DNA of 61,210 nucleotides from Leisingera aquaemixtae (GCF_001458395.1 NZ_CYSR01000005.1:1-61210); one strand, 5' to 3'. Counted from the first letter of the stretch, positions 17,293 through 26,353 are shown. Program-made: numbers and translations. The notes: a model not told the origin generated them from the letters alone.

Positions 17293-19791
17293 TCAGCCCG
17301 GCGCAAGCAGATCGCGCAGCATCCGTTCGGATACCGGCTTTGTCAGAGTTGCCAGCCGGGACACCCTCCTCAATGCGCTGGGGGTCCGGGTTGCCTCCCG
17401 CGTTGACATAAGAACGAGGCGGCATCCGGGGTGCAGGCTGTGCGCCATCTGCAACAGATCCCACCCGGACGCGCCGTCGTCGAGGTTGAGGTCGCTCAAT
17501 ACCAGATCCAGTTTGCGCTGTTGCTGGACCTGCGCGGCGGCTTCGCTGAAGTTTGCGGCCCGAACCGGGACATAGCCAAGCCGCTCCAGCGTGCTGGCTG
17601 CAGCGGCAAGGCTGGCCGGATCATCATCAACCACAAGCGCTGTTCCCGGGGGCAGCGTGCGCGCGCAAGGCCTTTCCTCCTCCGCCAGAGGAGGAAAGGC
17701 CATAGTCACGGTTGTGCCCCGATGCGGCTGCTCTGTCCGCGAAGCGATGGTAAGGTGTCCGCCGGACTGGTGAGCAAAGCCATCGACCATGGACAGCCCA
17801 AGCCCGGTCCCGTTGCCGTCATTGCGGTTGGTGAAAAAGGGCTCGGTTGCGCGCCGCAGCACGTCGGGCGGCATACCGCAGCCAGTGTCCTGGATGGACA
17901 CTTGCGCAGCTCCGTCTTCTCCGGTGGCAACGGAAATGCGGATGGTGCCAGGTCCGCTGATTGCCTGACCGGCATTGACGCAAAGGTTTAAAACAGCGCT
18001 TTCGAGCTGTCCCGGATCGACGCGTGCAAAGACAGCAGCGGCTGGCCGTTCGAATTCCAGGGAGACAGTATCGGGCAGGGCGATTTCCAGAAGGTCAGCC
18101 ATACCGTCAATCAGCATCCCGATGTCGGTCGCCTGCGGTTCCAGATGCTGTTTTCGTGCAAAGGCCAGCAGCCGTTCTGTCAGCGATACACCCAGATCCA
18201 CGGCAGACCTGATGCGGGCGCGGAAGTGCCGCGACTGGTCCGTGTCCGCGCCTTCCAGAAGGTGCAAGTTGCCGGAGATGCTCGACAGGATATTGCCGAA
18301 GTCATGTGCGACCTCGCCGGTGACTTTGCCCAGTGTCTCGACCCGGCGGATCTCCTCCAGCCGTTCTTCGATGCGCTTGCGTTCGGTGGTTTCCGACAGG
18401 AGCCAGACTGCGCCGCCGTCTGGCAGCGGCGAGTGGCGCAGTTCCAGCACGTGGCCGGCGGCATCGGCGTATTCCTCGAACCCGCCGCGTTCGCCGGCGC
18501 TGGCCTGCCGGATAAAAGGGGAGCGGGCGATCAGGGCCTGCATTCCCTCTGCGAGGCTGCTGTCCTCCCGCGGCAGGCGCAGGAGGGTGCGCAGGTTGTC
18601 GTTCTCCGCTTCGATCCGCCCGCTGGCGGACGTGATGGCGACGCCATCCTTGATGTTTCGGAAAACGCGGGAAAACAGGGCGTTCTGACGGCGGATTTCT
18701 CCGGTGCGGCGGTCGAGTTTGCGGGCATTGTCGCGAAAAACCTGAAAGGCCGCGAACAGCTGGCCGATCTCATCCTCGCCGGCGCGTGCGCGGGGCAGAT
18801 CGCTGCGGTGGTCGCCGGCGGCAAGCCTGCGCATGGCGTCGGCAACCCGGCGCAGGTTCCGGGCGACATAGCGCGAGACGTAAAGCGCAGAAGTCACCGC
18901 GACCAGAAGGCTGATCAGCGTCAGCGCAAAGAAGGAATTCTTGGCAATCCCGAGATTGTTTGAGGTTTCGGCGCGCGCCTGGCTGAGCCGGGCTTCTGCC
19001 TGTGCGACCTTTTCCTCGGCATAGGCGGTGATCCGGCCGGTCTCTTGCCGGATGCGGAAGAGGGCGTTTTCGGCGTCAAGCTGTGCTGCGATTTCGCGGT
19101 GTTTGAGCACAAACAGGCTGCCGCTGCGGATCAGGGCCTGTTGAATTTCATCAAAGGTGGCGCGGTGTACGGGCAGCAGGCGAGGCTCGATCTGGTCGCG
19201 GGCGGCGGCGTAGAGGCGGGTGTGCTCGCCAAGCTCGATCAGAGCAGTGGCCCGCGCGGCGCCGATGGCGCTGGCCGTCAGCTGCTGCAGCCCGGCCCAG
19301 ATCTCGCGCTCGGCCAGCGGCAGCGATGTGTCGCCCGCCAGCCGCCGGACCCGCTGATTAAGCCGCAGCATGTCGCGGCCGGTAGCGGTCAATACGGCCT
19401 TGCGCGCGGTTTGCGGTCCCAGTGCGGCGGTCAGATCGTCAATTGCCAGCCGCAACCGCGCAAGCGGCAGGTCAAGGGCCTGATCGCTTGCGGCGTGCGC
19501 TTCGAGGCGGCGCAGGTTTTCGCGGACGTTTTGCGCTTCCTGCTCCAGCTGAAAGGGCGGAAAGAGCGCGTAGAGAAAGGGGGCCGAAGTCGCCAGGCCG
19601 GCCGCGCGGCGGGACAGGTCGAGCGCGTCGGAGACCTCCGTCAGCGTGTCCTGGTGCAGAACGTTCATCCACAGCTCAGTCCGGTTCAGCACCCGCATGC
19701 CGATGAGGCTGACCAGCAGGATCAGCCCGAACAGCACCGCAATGGCGGCGGACAGGCGGAAGCGGACGCTGAGTCGGGAGAGCGCAGGCAT
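17293..19791 (-). CDS. Hybrid sensor histidine kinase (TorS-like sensor region)
   Basis: This 832-residue inner-membrane kinase has an N-terminal membrane helix (about 13-34), a helical periplasmic sensor of roughly 260 residues resembling TorS-type sensors, a second membrane helix (about 285-308), HAMP, a PAS-like region (NGVAITSASGRIEAENDNL-type), HisKA with phospho-acceptor His in GEVAHDFGNILSS, HATPase (N-box LNLCVNAGQAI, G boxes DTGCGM and GTGLGLSMV), and a C-terminal receiver domain with Asp in LVLSDLNLDDG. It forms an operon with the following response regulator gene (six bases away) and is divergent from phnD. It may use the PhnD-like binding protein as a ligand sensor, as TorS uses TorT; that link is inference. 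Confidence 0.9.
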   Translation of the reverse strand: MPALSRLSVRFRLSAAIAVLFGLILLVSLIGMRVLNRTELWMNVLHQDTLTEVSDALDLSRRAAGLATSAPFLYALFPPFQLEQEAQNVRENLRRLEAHAASDQALDLPLARLRLAIDDLTAALGPQTARKAVLTATGRDMLRLNQRVRRLAGDTSLPLAEREIWAGLQQLTASAIGAARATALIELGEHTRLYAAARDQIEPRLLPVHRATFDEIQQALIRSGSLFVLKHREIAAQLDAENALFRIRQETGRITAYAEEKVAQAEARLSQARAETSNNLGIAKNSFFALTLISLLVAVTSALYVSRYVARNLRRVADAMRRLAAGDHRSDLPRARAGEDEIGQLFAAFQVFRDNARKLDRRTGEIRRQNALFSRVFRNIKDGVAITSASGRIEAENDNLRTLLRLPREDSSLAEGMQALIARSPFIRQASAGERGGFEEYADAAGHVLELRHSPLPDGGAVWLLSETTERKRIEERLEEIRRVETLGKVTGEVAHDFGNILSSISGNLHLLEGADTDQSRHFRARIRSAVDLGVSLTERLLAFARKQHLEPQATDIGMLIDGMADLLEIALPDTVSLEFERPAAAVFARVDPGQLESAVLNLCVNAGQAISGPGTIRISVATGEDGAAQVSIQDTGCGMPPDVLRRATEPFFTNRNDGNGTGLGLSMVDGFAHQSGGHLTIASRTEQPHRGTTVTMAFPPLAEEERPCARTLPPGTALVVDDDPASLAAAASTLERLGYVPVRAANFSEAAAQVQQQRKLDLVLSDLNLDDGASGWDLLQMAHSLHPGCRLVLMSTREATRTPSALRRVSRLATLTKPVSERMLRDLLAPG

Positions 19792-19797
19792 CCGGGT

Positions 19798-20520
19798 TCA
19801 GCCGGGCGTCAGCTGGAACAGGTAACCCTGCGCACGGCGGGTCTGCAGGTGGACGGGTTTGGAGGGCACCGCTTCGATCTTGCGCCGCAAGCGCAGGATC
19901 AGCACGTCTATAGTGCGGTCCACATAGCGCTGCATGTCGGATCCCAGCTCCTCCAGCAGCTCCGGGCGCGGGATCACCCGGTTGGGGTTGCGGGCGAAAT
20001 ACTCCAGCAGCCGGTATTCGGCGTTGGTAAGCGGAATCTCCTCGCCGTCCTTGTCCAAAAGGCGGCGGGACTGGACGTCCAGACGCAGGTCGCCAAAGCC
20101 GATTTCCTGCCCCGGAGCCGCGCTTGGCCTGGCGGCTCCATGGCCATAGCGGCGCAGCACCGCGCGGATGCGGGCGACAAGCTCGCGCGGGTTGAAAGGC
20201 TTGATCATGTAATCGTCGGCGCCGGTTTCCAGCCCGATGATCTTGTCGATCTCATCGCCAATGCCGGTGAGCATGACAATGGGGAGCTGATAGCGCTCGC
20301 GAATGTGAATGGCCAAGGTCAGGCCGGATTCCCCGCGCAAGCGCAAGTCGATCAGCGCCAGATCCACCGGCGGCGGATCGCCAAGCGCATGAAACGCGGC
20401 GATACCGGCGCAACAGACAGCGTCAAACCCGCTCTCTTGCATCAGGGCGGAAAGCGTCTCACGCACGTTCGGGTCATCGTCCACGATGGCGATGAGCGGC
20501 TGCGCCCTATCTGCCTGCAT
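19798..20520 (-). CDS. OmpR-family response regulator
   Basis: The 240-residue protein has an N-terminal receiver domain (acidic pair VDDD, phospho-acceptor Asp in LALIDLRLRGESG, Thr in MLTGIGDE, Lys in MIKPFNPREL) and a C-terminal winged-helix DNA-binding domain (LTNAEYRLLEYFARNPNRVI, VDRTIDVLILRLRRKIE, RAQGYLF). It is the first gene of the operon, upstream of the hybrid kinase, and is transcribed away from phnD across a 263-base gap, so it probably controls the transporter genes. Confidence 0.93.
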   Translation of the reverse strand: MQADRAQPLIAIVDDDPNVRETLSALMQESGFDAVCCAGIAAFHALGDPPPVDLALIDLRLRGESGLTLAIHIRERYQLPIVMLTGIGDEIDKIIGLETGADDYMIKPFNPRELVARIRAVLRRYGHGAARPSAAPGQEIGFGDLRLDVQSRRLLDKDGEEIPLTNAEYRLLEYFARNPNRVIPRPELLEELGSDMQRYVDRTIDVLILRLRRKIEAVPSKPVHLQTRRAQGYLFQLTPG

Positions 20521-20633
20521 GCAACCCTCCTCCTGTTACATCACGCGGCATCCTGCTTTGCGGCCTGGCAGAACGGCCGCCCTACTTTCAGTGCCGCAAA
20601 ACACCGCTTTGTTTAAGGGGATGAGACAGCGAT

Positions 20634-20680
20634 TGTAACACTGTTAACATTAAACCGCGCTATTGCGGGTTCCGTTAACA
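20634..20680. promoter_or_regulatory. Possible operator repeats between the response regulator and phnD
   Basis: The divergent intergenic region contains TGTAACACTGTTAAC (from 20634) and a second GTTAAC at 20674-20679, whose start is 31 bases (about three helical turns) after the first GTTAAC at 20643. Each GTTAAC is followed by a similar A-rich ACC-ending stretch (GTTAACATTAAACC and GTTAACAAAAACC). Binding by the neighbouring regulator or a PhoB-type protein is possible; neither is demonstrated. Confidence 0.35.
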
Positions 20681-20783
20681 AAAACCTGGCTCGCTTTCCT
20701 TCGGCTGCCGTCTCTATCCTCAGCCTGCAAGCGCCGCAATAGACGGGAGCCAGTCCCGGGGCGGCGTTCAAAGGGAGGAAAAC

Positions 20784-21767
20784 ATGGTAGATATTTGGAC
20801 CCGTGCCGCGGCGGCACTGGGCGTTCTGTCACTGAGCGCCGTGGCTGCAACCGCAGGCGAAGACTGCGCGGACCGTGGCGCGCTGGACGTTCTGTATTGC
20901 GACGCAAACGGCGATCTTGTTGCTGACACGCCCGCCGATCCGGCAAAGCTGAGCAACCCCGACACGCTGGTCTTTGCTTATACCCCGGTCGAAGACCCCG
21001 CCGTTTATGCCGACATCTGGGAGCCGTTCATCGCGCATCTGGAACAGGTGACCGGCAAGGACGTTCAGTTCTTCGCGGTGCAGTCGAACTCTGCCGAGGT
21101 TGAGGCGATGCGCTCCGGCCGGTTGCATGTGGCGGGCTTCTCCACCGGGCCGACGCCGTTTGCCGTGAACCTCGCCGGGGCGGTGCCCTTTGCCATCATG
21201 GGCGCAGAAGACGGCCAGTTCGGCTATAAGCTGCAAGTCTTCACCCAGGCCGATTCCGATATTGAGAAGGTGAAGGACCTGGCCGGCCGCCGTGTGGCGC
21301 ATACCTCGCCCACTTCGAACTCCGGCAACCAGGCGCCGCGGGCGCTGTTCCCCGACTTGGGCGTGGTGCCCGATCAGGACTACGAGGTGATCTATTCCGG
21401 CTCGCACGACCAGTCGATGCTGGGCGTGGTTGCGGGCGACTACGACGCGGCGCCGGTGGCGTCCGAAGTGGTGGACCGTATGGCAGAGCGTGGTCTGTAC
21501 GACCCGGCCGACGTCCGCAAGATCTGGGAGAGCGATCCCTTCCCGACCACGTCCTTCACTGTCGCGCACAACCTCGACCCCGATCTGGCCGAGAAAATCA
21601 AGGAAGCCTTCTTCTCCTTTGAATTTGCAGGCACCAAGCTGGGTGAGGAGTTCGACGGCGTCAGCAAGTTCATTCCGATCACCTACAAGGATCAATGGGC
21701 AGTGATCCGCCAGATCCAGAAGTCCAACGGTGTCGAGTACACGCCGCAGGGCCTCGCCGGGAAATAA
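20784..21767 (+). CDS. phnD: Phosphonate-type ABC transporter substrate-binding protein
   Basis: A 327-residue exported protein: hydrophobic signal region ALGVLSLSAVAATAG, then a PhnD/THI-like periplasmic binding fold. Typical PhnD features include VEAMRSGRLHVAGFSTGPT, GRRVAHTSPTSNSG (phosphonate-binding Ser/Thr loop), YSGSHDQSMLGVVAGDYDAAPVAS and a C-terminal KFIPITYKDQWAVIR. It delivers phosphonate, phosphite or a related phosphorus compound to PhnE; the ligand cannot be fixed from sequence. GGGAGG lies upstream of the ATG. First gene of phnDCEE. Confidence 0.9.
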   Translation: MVDIWTRAAAALGVLSLSAVAATAGEDCADRGALDVLYCDANGDLVADTPADPAKLSNPDTLVFAYTPVEDPAVYADIWEPFIAHLEQVTGKDVQFFAVQSNSAEVEAMRSGRLHVAGFSTGPTPFAVNLAGAVPFAIMGAEDGQFGYKLQVFTQADSDIEKVKDLAGRRVAHTSPTSNSGNQAPRALFPDLGVVPDQDYEVIYSGSHDQSMLGVVAGDYDAAPVASEVVDRMAERGLYDPADVRKIWESDPFPTTSFTVAHNLDPDLAEKIKEAFFSFEFAGTKLGEEFDGVSKFIPITYKDQWAVIRQIQKSNGVEYTPQGLAGK

Positions 21768-21777
21768 CCCGCTTTAA

Positions 21778-21807
21778 CGCCCGGCCGGCCAGCACATCGG
21801 CCGGGCG
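21778..21807 (+). terminator. Hairpin between phnD and phnC
   Basis: CGCCCGGCCG (21778-21787) and CGGCCGGGCG (21798-21807) are an exact inverted repeat with a ten-base loop, 10 bases after the phnD stop. Such a hairpin often allows higher expression of the binding protein than of the membrane parts. Confidence 0.6.
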
Positions 21808-21884
21808 CGCCCGTGGCCGCCCGCAGGCCGCCGCCCCCAAGCAGCGCGGCACAGCCGCAGCTGAGCTATGCTTGAAAGTCCGCA

Positions 21885-22658
21885 ATGCTAAAAATCTCCA
21901 AACTGACCAAGCGCTACGGATCGGGCGATCCGGTGCTGAAAGAACTGGACCTGACCGTCGAAGGCGATCAGCTTACGTCGGTCATCGGGTCTTCCGGTGC
22001 CGGCAAGAGCACGCTGCTGCGCTGCATCAACCGCCTGGTGGAGCCCACCTCAGGGTCCATCGACCTCAACGGCACCGAGTTCACCACGTTGAACCGCCGC
22101 AGCCTGCGCATCGCGCGCCGCCGGATCGGCATGGTTTTCCAGGGCTTTAACCTCATCGACCGGCTGACGGTAATGGAAAATGTCCAGTCGGGGCGCCTGG
22201 GGTATATCTCTACCTGGGCCGCGCTGACCCGGCGCTACCCGCGCGAGGATATCCGCCACGCCTACGAACTGATGGAGCGGGTCGGCATCGCCCATTACGC
22301 CAACAAGCGGGCGGATGAGCTGTCCGGCGGCGAACGCCAGCGGGTCGGCGTGGTGCGCGCGCTGATGCAGCGGCCGGAGATCCTGCTGGCGGATGAGCCG
22401 ACGGCCTCTCTCGACCCCAAGACCTCAGAGCAGATCATGTCGCTGCTGCGTGATCTGGCATCCGAGCTGAAGCTGCCGGTCATCATCAACATTCACAACG
22501 TGGCGGAAGCCAAGGAGTACAGCGACCGCATCGTCGGCATGCGCTACGGGCGGATCATTTTTGACGGCCTGCCTTCGCGGCTTGGCAAGGCCGAAATGGA
22601 CGAGATCTATGCGGGCGTGCCAGCACAGGACCGGGCGCAGGCAGGGGCGGCGGCATGA
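21885..22658 (+). CDS. phnC: Phosphonate ABC transporter ATP-binding protein
   Basis: A 257-residue ABC ATPase with Walker A GSSGAGKST, Q-loop (GMVFQGFNLIDRLTV), signature LSGGERQRVGV, Walker B ILLADEPTASLD and a switch His in NIHNV. The sequence pattern (GRLGYISTWAAL, HNVAEAKEYSDRIVGMRYGRI) fits PhnC closely. It energises import through the two PhnE subunits. Its stop overlaps the first phnE start by four bases. Confidence 0.93.
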   Translation: MLKISKLTKRYGSGDPVLKELDLTVEGDQLTSVIGSSGAGKSTLLRCINRLVEPTSGSIDLNGTEFTTLNRRSLRIARRRIGMVFQGFNLIDRLTVMENVQSGRLGYISTWAALTRRYPREDIRHAYELMERVGIAHYANKRADELSGGERQRVGVVRALMQRPEILLADEPTASLDPKTSEQIMSLLRDLASELKLPVIINIHNVAEAKEYSDRIVGMRYGRIIFDGLPSRLGKAEMDEIYAGVPAQDRAQAGAAA

Positions 22659-23449
22659 GCGCGGGCAAGGACACCTGGCGCAAGCCGCCCTTTATTGCCA
22701 GCCCGGCGCTACGCTATGGGCTGTATGCCGTTGCGGCGGTTTACTTTGTCGTCACCCTGGCAACCCTGCCAATCGACTGGGAGCGGGTTTCCGACGGCTT
22801 GACCCGCGCGCAGAGGATCTTCAGCGGCGCATTTCCACCCAGTTTCGACCGCGCCGGGCTGCTTTTTGACGGATTTATGGAAAGCCTAAAGATTGCCATT
22901 CTTGCCACGGCGGGGGGGATTGCGGTCTCTGTGCCGCTGGCATTTATGGCGGCGGGCAATATTTCGGTGAAACCCGTCTATCTGCTGGGCCGCGGCATCA
23001 TCATTGTTGCGCGCAGTTTCCACCCGGTGATCGTGGCGATCATATTTGTGAAAGCCGTGGGCTTTGGCCCCTTTGCGGGCGCTTTGACACTGCTGGTCTA
23101 TTCCATCGGCTTTGTCGCCAAGCTGCTTGCGGAGCGGATCGAGGAAATCGACTTTGGCCAGGTGGAAGCCATGCGCGCGGCCGGGGCGGGGTTCATCGCC
23201 ACGCTGGCCTATGCGGTGCTGCCGCAGATCATGCCGCGCCTTGTGGGACTGGGGATCTATCAGTTGGACAGCAACCTGCGGGCCTCTGCCGTGGTTGGCA
23301 TCGTCGGGGCGGGCGGCATCGGCGCGACATTGGCCAATGCCTTTGGCCGGTATGACTACGACTTCGCGCTTGCCATCACCATGGTCATCGTCGGTGTCAT
23401 CCTCGTGTCCGAGGCGGTGAGCGGATTTGTCAGGAAGCGGATCGCATGA
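22655..23449 (+). CDS. phnE: Phosphonate ABC transporter permease, first PhnE
   Basis: A 264-residue inner-membrane protein with about six hydrophobic segments and the permease coupling-loop region EAMRAAGAGFIATLAYAVLPQ, typical of PhnE. It pairs with the second PhnE to form the channel. Start overlaps phnC by four bases and its stop overlaps the next gene by four bases. Confidence 0.92.
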   Translation: MSAGKDTWRKPPFIASPALRYGLYAVAAVYFVVTLATLPIDWERVSDGLTRAQRIFSGAFPPSFDRAGLLFDGFMESLKIAILATAGGIAVSVPLAFMAAGNISVKPVYLLGRGIIIVARSFHPVIVAIIFVKAVGFGPFAGALTLLVYSIGFVAKLLAERIEEIDFGQVEAMRAAGAGFIATLAYAVLPQIMPRLVGLGIYQLDSNLRASAVVGIVGAGGIGATLANAFGRYDYDFALAITMVIVGVILVSEAVSGFVRKRIA

Positions 23450-24258
23450 TGAGCACAGAAACCTTGCACGGCGCACAGGACCACTGGTCGCGTTTCACTC
23501 TGCGCCAGCGTCTGCTGCGGTATGGCGGGCTGGCCCTGACGCTTCTGGTTGTCGGCTGGGCGCTGCGCAGTATCGACGTGATCTGGGCCTGGGTTTGGGA
23601 TGCCCCGTCGCAGATGGCAGACCTGTTCGGCCGCATGATGCCGCCGGACCCCAGCAACCTGCCGTCGATCCTGGAGGCAATCTGGCAGACGGTGAACATC
23701 GCCACGCTGGCGACAATGATCGCGGTCGTGGTGTCCCTGCCGGTTGCCTATATCGCGGCGCAGAACACCACGCCGAACAGGGCGGCTCTGTGGGTTGGGC
23801 GGTTCATCCTCGTGTCCTCGCGCTCGGTGAACACCATTATCTGGGCGCTTCTGTTCGTGGCGATCTTTGGCCCCGGCATCGTGGCGGGGATTGCGGCAAT
23901 CATGTTCCGCTCCATCGGCTTTCTTGGAAAGCTGCTGGGGGAGGCGATTGAGGAGATCGACCGCAAGCCAGTGGAGGCGCTGGAGGCCGTCGGCGCGTCG
24001 CAGTTCAAAATTGTGCTCTATGCCATCGTGCCGCAAGTTATGCCCGCCTTTTTCGCGGTCGCCATTCTGCGCTGGGATATCAACCTACGGGAATCCACGG
24101 TGCTGGGCCTTGTGGGGGCTGGCGGCATCGGGATGATCCTGCAAGGCGCTATCGACACGTTCAATTGGCCCGAGGTCTCCATGGTGCTGCTGACGATCCT
24201 TGCGCTGGTGGTCTTTGGCGAAGTGGTGTCTACCTATCTGCGCAAAAAGATCCTGTGA
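23446..24258 (+). CDS. phnE: Phosphonate ABC transporter permease, second PhnE
   Basis: A 270-residue membrane protein homologous to the preceding permease, with coupling-loop region VEALEAVGASQFKIVLYAIVPQ and the conserved RESTVLGLVGAGGIG segment. Two PhnE subunits indicate a heterodimeric channel. ATG codons at 23446 and 23449 are both possible. A GC-rich gap of about 150 bases separates it from the HAD gene. Confidence 0.92.
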   Translation: MMSTETLHGAQDHWSRFTLRQRLLRYGGLALTLLVVGWALRSIDVIWAWVWDAPSQMADLFGRMMPPDPSNLPSILEAIWQTVNIATLATMIAVVVSLPVAYIAAQNTTPNRAALWVGRFILVSSRSVNTIIWALLFVAIFGPGIVAGIAAIMFRSIGFLGKLLGEAIEEIDRKPVEALEAVGASQFKIVLYAIVPQVMPAFFAVAILRWDINLRESTVLGLVGAGGIGMILQGAIDTFNWPEVSMVLLTILALVVFGEVVSTYLRKKIL

Positions 24259-24409
24259 CCGTACCGGGGCGGCAAACAAGTACCCAAGCCGCAATACCTT
24301 AGCGTGCTGGTATCCTATGCAGCGCGGGCAAGCGGGGGGGGGAAGGGCGCGGGGACGCGCGTGTGCCTGTCCGGGGCTAGCAGGATGATTGAAGAGGAAA
24401 AGGGCCACG

Positions 24410-25312
24410 ATGATCGGCACGGATTGGGCGTTTGACAGGTACGAAAGCGTGCGGGCGGCCCTGCCGCAGGCAGAGTTTCCGCCGGTTTCAAAGTCCGGCC
24501 ATGACCTGGGCGATACGGCCGCAGATTATGACGCCTATATCCTGGACGCCTTTGGCGTGCTGAACCGTGGCGAAACCGCGATCAGCGGCGCCGTGGAGCG
24601 TATGGCCGCCCTTCGCGCCTTGGGAAAAAGGCTGGTCGTCCTGACCAATGCGGCCAGCTACACCCGTGCAGGTGTGTTGGCCAAGTATCACAGACTAGGG
24701 TTTGATTTTTCTCCGTCCGAGGTGGTCTCCAGCCGTGATGTAGCCTTTGCTGCGCTGCCAAAGCTGCTGCAGGGCAAGGTTTGGGCCGCGGCGGCGGCGG
24801 AAGGCGATGATTTCAGCGACGCGCCCGACGCGGTCCGGATCGCACAGCTCGCTGAAAACCCTGAGCTGCTGCGCGCTGCCGGCGGGTTTTTGCTATTGTC
24901 CTCGGCACGCTGGAGCGAAGAGGACACTGCCGCCGTGACACGCGCGCTGCTCGCGGACCCAAGGCCGCTTGTTGTTGCCAACCCGGATCTTGTGGCGCCG
25001 CGCGAAATCGGGTTGTCGGTTGAGCCGGGGCTGATCGCGCATGAGATCACCGGGCGCACCGGCGGGCGGGCCGTGTTCTTCGGCAAGCCCTTCGGCAATG
25101 CCTTCGAGACCGCCCTGGCCCGGCTGGAGGGCATACCGCGGCACCGGGTCGCGATGGTGGGGGATACGCTGCATACAGATGTGCTGGGCGGGGCCGCGGC
25201 AGGCATCGGCACAATTCTCATCAGTGAGCACGGTCTGTTCCGGGGGCATGATGTTGCGCCCTATATCGCCAAATGCGCGATCCGGCCTGACTGGATTGTC
25301 GCCACGACCTAG
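24410..25312 (+). CDS. HAD-superfamily class IIA hydrolase (TIGR01459-like)
   Basis: A 300-residue cytoplasmic HAD protein with a class IIA cap. Motif I is YILDAFGVL, motif II VVLTNAAS, motif III Lys in VFFGKPFGN, motif IV MVGDTLHTDVLGG. The nucleophilic Asp is present but the usual second Asp two residues later is Phe. Phosphonatase-type and haloacid-dehalogenase-type HADs also lack that residue, so C-P or similar chemistry is conceivable, although proteins of this subfamily often show DxW here. The start at 24410 follows AAAAGGG. Its position after phnDCEE suggests a role in processing the imported compound. Confidence 0.8.
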   Translation: MIGTDWAFDRYESVRAALPQAEFPPVSKSGHDLGDTAADYDAYILDAFGVLNRGETAISGAVERMAALRALGKRLVVLTNAASYTRAGVLAKYHRLGFDFSPSEVVSSRDVAFAALPKLLQGKVWAAAAAEGDDFSDAPDAVRIAQLAENPELLRAAGGFLLLSSARWSEEDTAAVTRALLADPRPLVVANPDLVAPREIGLSVEPGLIAHEITGRTGGRAVFFGKPFGNAFETALARLEGIPRHRVAMVGDTLHTDVLGGAAAGIGTILISEHGLFRGHDVAPYIAKCAIRPDWIVATT

Positions 25313-25333
25313 ACCGCTCAACGGCTGCCGGAC

Positions 25334-25354
25334 TTCGCCGCGGAACCCGGCGAA
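25334..25354. terminator. Hairpin between convergent HAD and MTHFR genes
   Basis: TTCGCCG (25334-25340) and CGGCGAA (25348-25354) pair perfectly with a seven-base loop, midway between two convergent genes, so it may serve both strands. Confidence 0.5.
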
Positions 25355-25384
25355 AGAGCCGGGCAGGTCAGCTCAACCCGGTAA

Positions 25385-26353
25385 TCAGGTCCGTTTGCGG
25401 GACGCCAAAACTCCGGACTCCTGGATGATCTCAGAAACCTGATGCTCCTTCCGGTAAGCCATGACATGCACCCCGGAGACGCCGGCGATCTCACGCATCT
25501 GCTGGATAAGCTCTACGCAGATTTTCTTGCCTTCCTGTCCGGGTTTGTCAGCTTTCTCCATCCGGTCGATAACTGCGTCCGGAATATGGATCCCCGGCAC
25601 GTTCGAGCGCATCCACCGTGCCGCCCGCGCCGACGCCAGCGGTCCGACACCGGCCAGGATAAAGACTTTCTTGTCCAAGCCCATATCCCGAACCCGGGCC
25701 ATGAACTTTTCGAACAGGGGCACGTCGTAGATATAGTTTGTCTGGATGTATTCCGCCCCGGCCTCGACCTTTTTGGCCAGCCGTTCCGGGCGCCACTCAT
25801 AAGGCGGGATGCAGGGGTTTTCAGCCGCCCCCAGAAACAGCAGCGGCGGATTGGTTATGGTGCGCCCGGAGAGGAACTTCCGCTCATCCCGCATGGTCCT
25901 GATGGTGCGCAGCAGCGACAAGGAGTCGAAATCGAATACCGGCTTGGCGCCCGGCTGGTCCCCCACGCCGACACCATCACCCGTCAGGCACAGAACGTTG
26001 CTGACCCCCATGGCGGCAGCACCCAGCACATCCCCCTGAATGGCGATCCGGTTCCGGTCCCGGCAGGAGATCTGGTAGACTGGAGAATACCCAGCCCGGG
26101 TGAGCAGCGCGCTGATCCCGATCGAGGACATATGGCAGTTCGCGCCCGAGGCATCCGTGGCATTGATGGCGTCGGCAACCTCCCCAAGCGGGCGTGCGGC
26201 ATCGTAGACATCCGCAGGGTCAGCGCTGTCGGGCGGGTTCAGTTCCGCCGTGATGGCAAAGCGGCCGGAGCGGAGCACCCGTTCCAGCCGGCTGTGCGAA
26301 ACATGGCCTTCGGGCGGCGGTGAATAGGGCTGGGGCAAACTGAGGTCCATCAT
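25385..26353 (-). CDS. Methylenetetrahydrofolate reductase (catalytic domain)
   Basis: A 322-residue FAD-dependent TIM-barrel protein of the MetF family, which interconverts 5,10-methylene- and 5-methyl-tetrahydrofolate. Recognisable blocks are FAITAELNPP, AINATDASGANCHMSSIGISALL, VLCLTGDGVGVGDQPGAKPVFDFDS and a C-terminal ISGVHVMAYRKEHQ-like stretch. It is the sister type of MetF that occurs with a separate C-terminal-domain protein, whose gene lies just upstream and overlaps by four bases. AAAGGGG precedes the start. Such pairs often serve methyl-group oxidation in C1 catabolism rather than methionine synthesis; the direction here is inferred. Confidence 0.88.
   Translation of the reverse strand: MMDLSLPQPYSPPPEGHVSHSRLERVLRSGRFAITAELNPPDSADPADVYDAARPLGEVADAINATDASGANCHMSSIGISALLTRAGYSPVYQISCRDRNRIAIQGDVLGAAAMGVSNVLCLTGDGVGVGDQPGAKPVFDFDSLSLLRTIRTMRDERKFLSGRTITNPPLLFLGAAENPCIPPYEWRPERLAKKVEAGAEYIQTNYIYDVPLFEKFMARVRDMGLDKKVFILAGVGPLASARAARWMRSNVPGIHIPDAVIDRMEKADKPGQEGKKICVELIQQMREIAGVSGVHVMAYRKEHQVSEIIQESGVLASRKRT

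Noticed and set aside
19045-20616. Long plus-strand frame opposite the kinase and response regulator
   Set aside because: Gln/Arg/His-rich shadow of two well-supported minus-strand genes.
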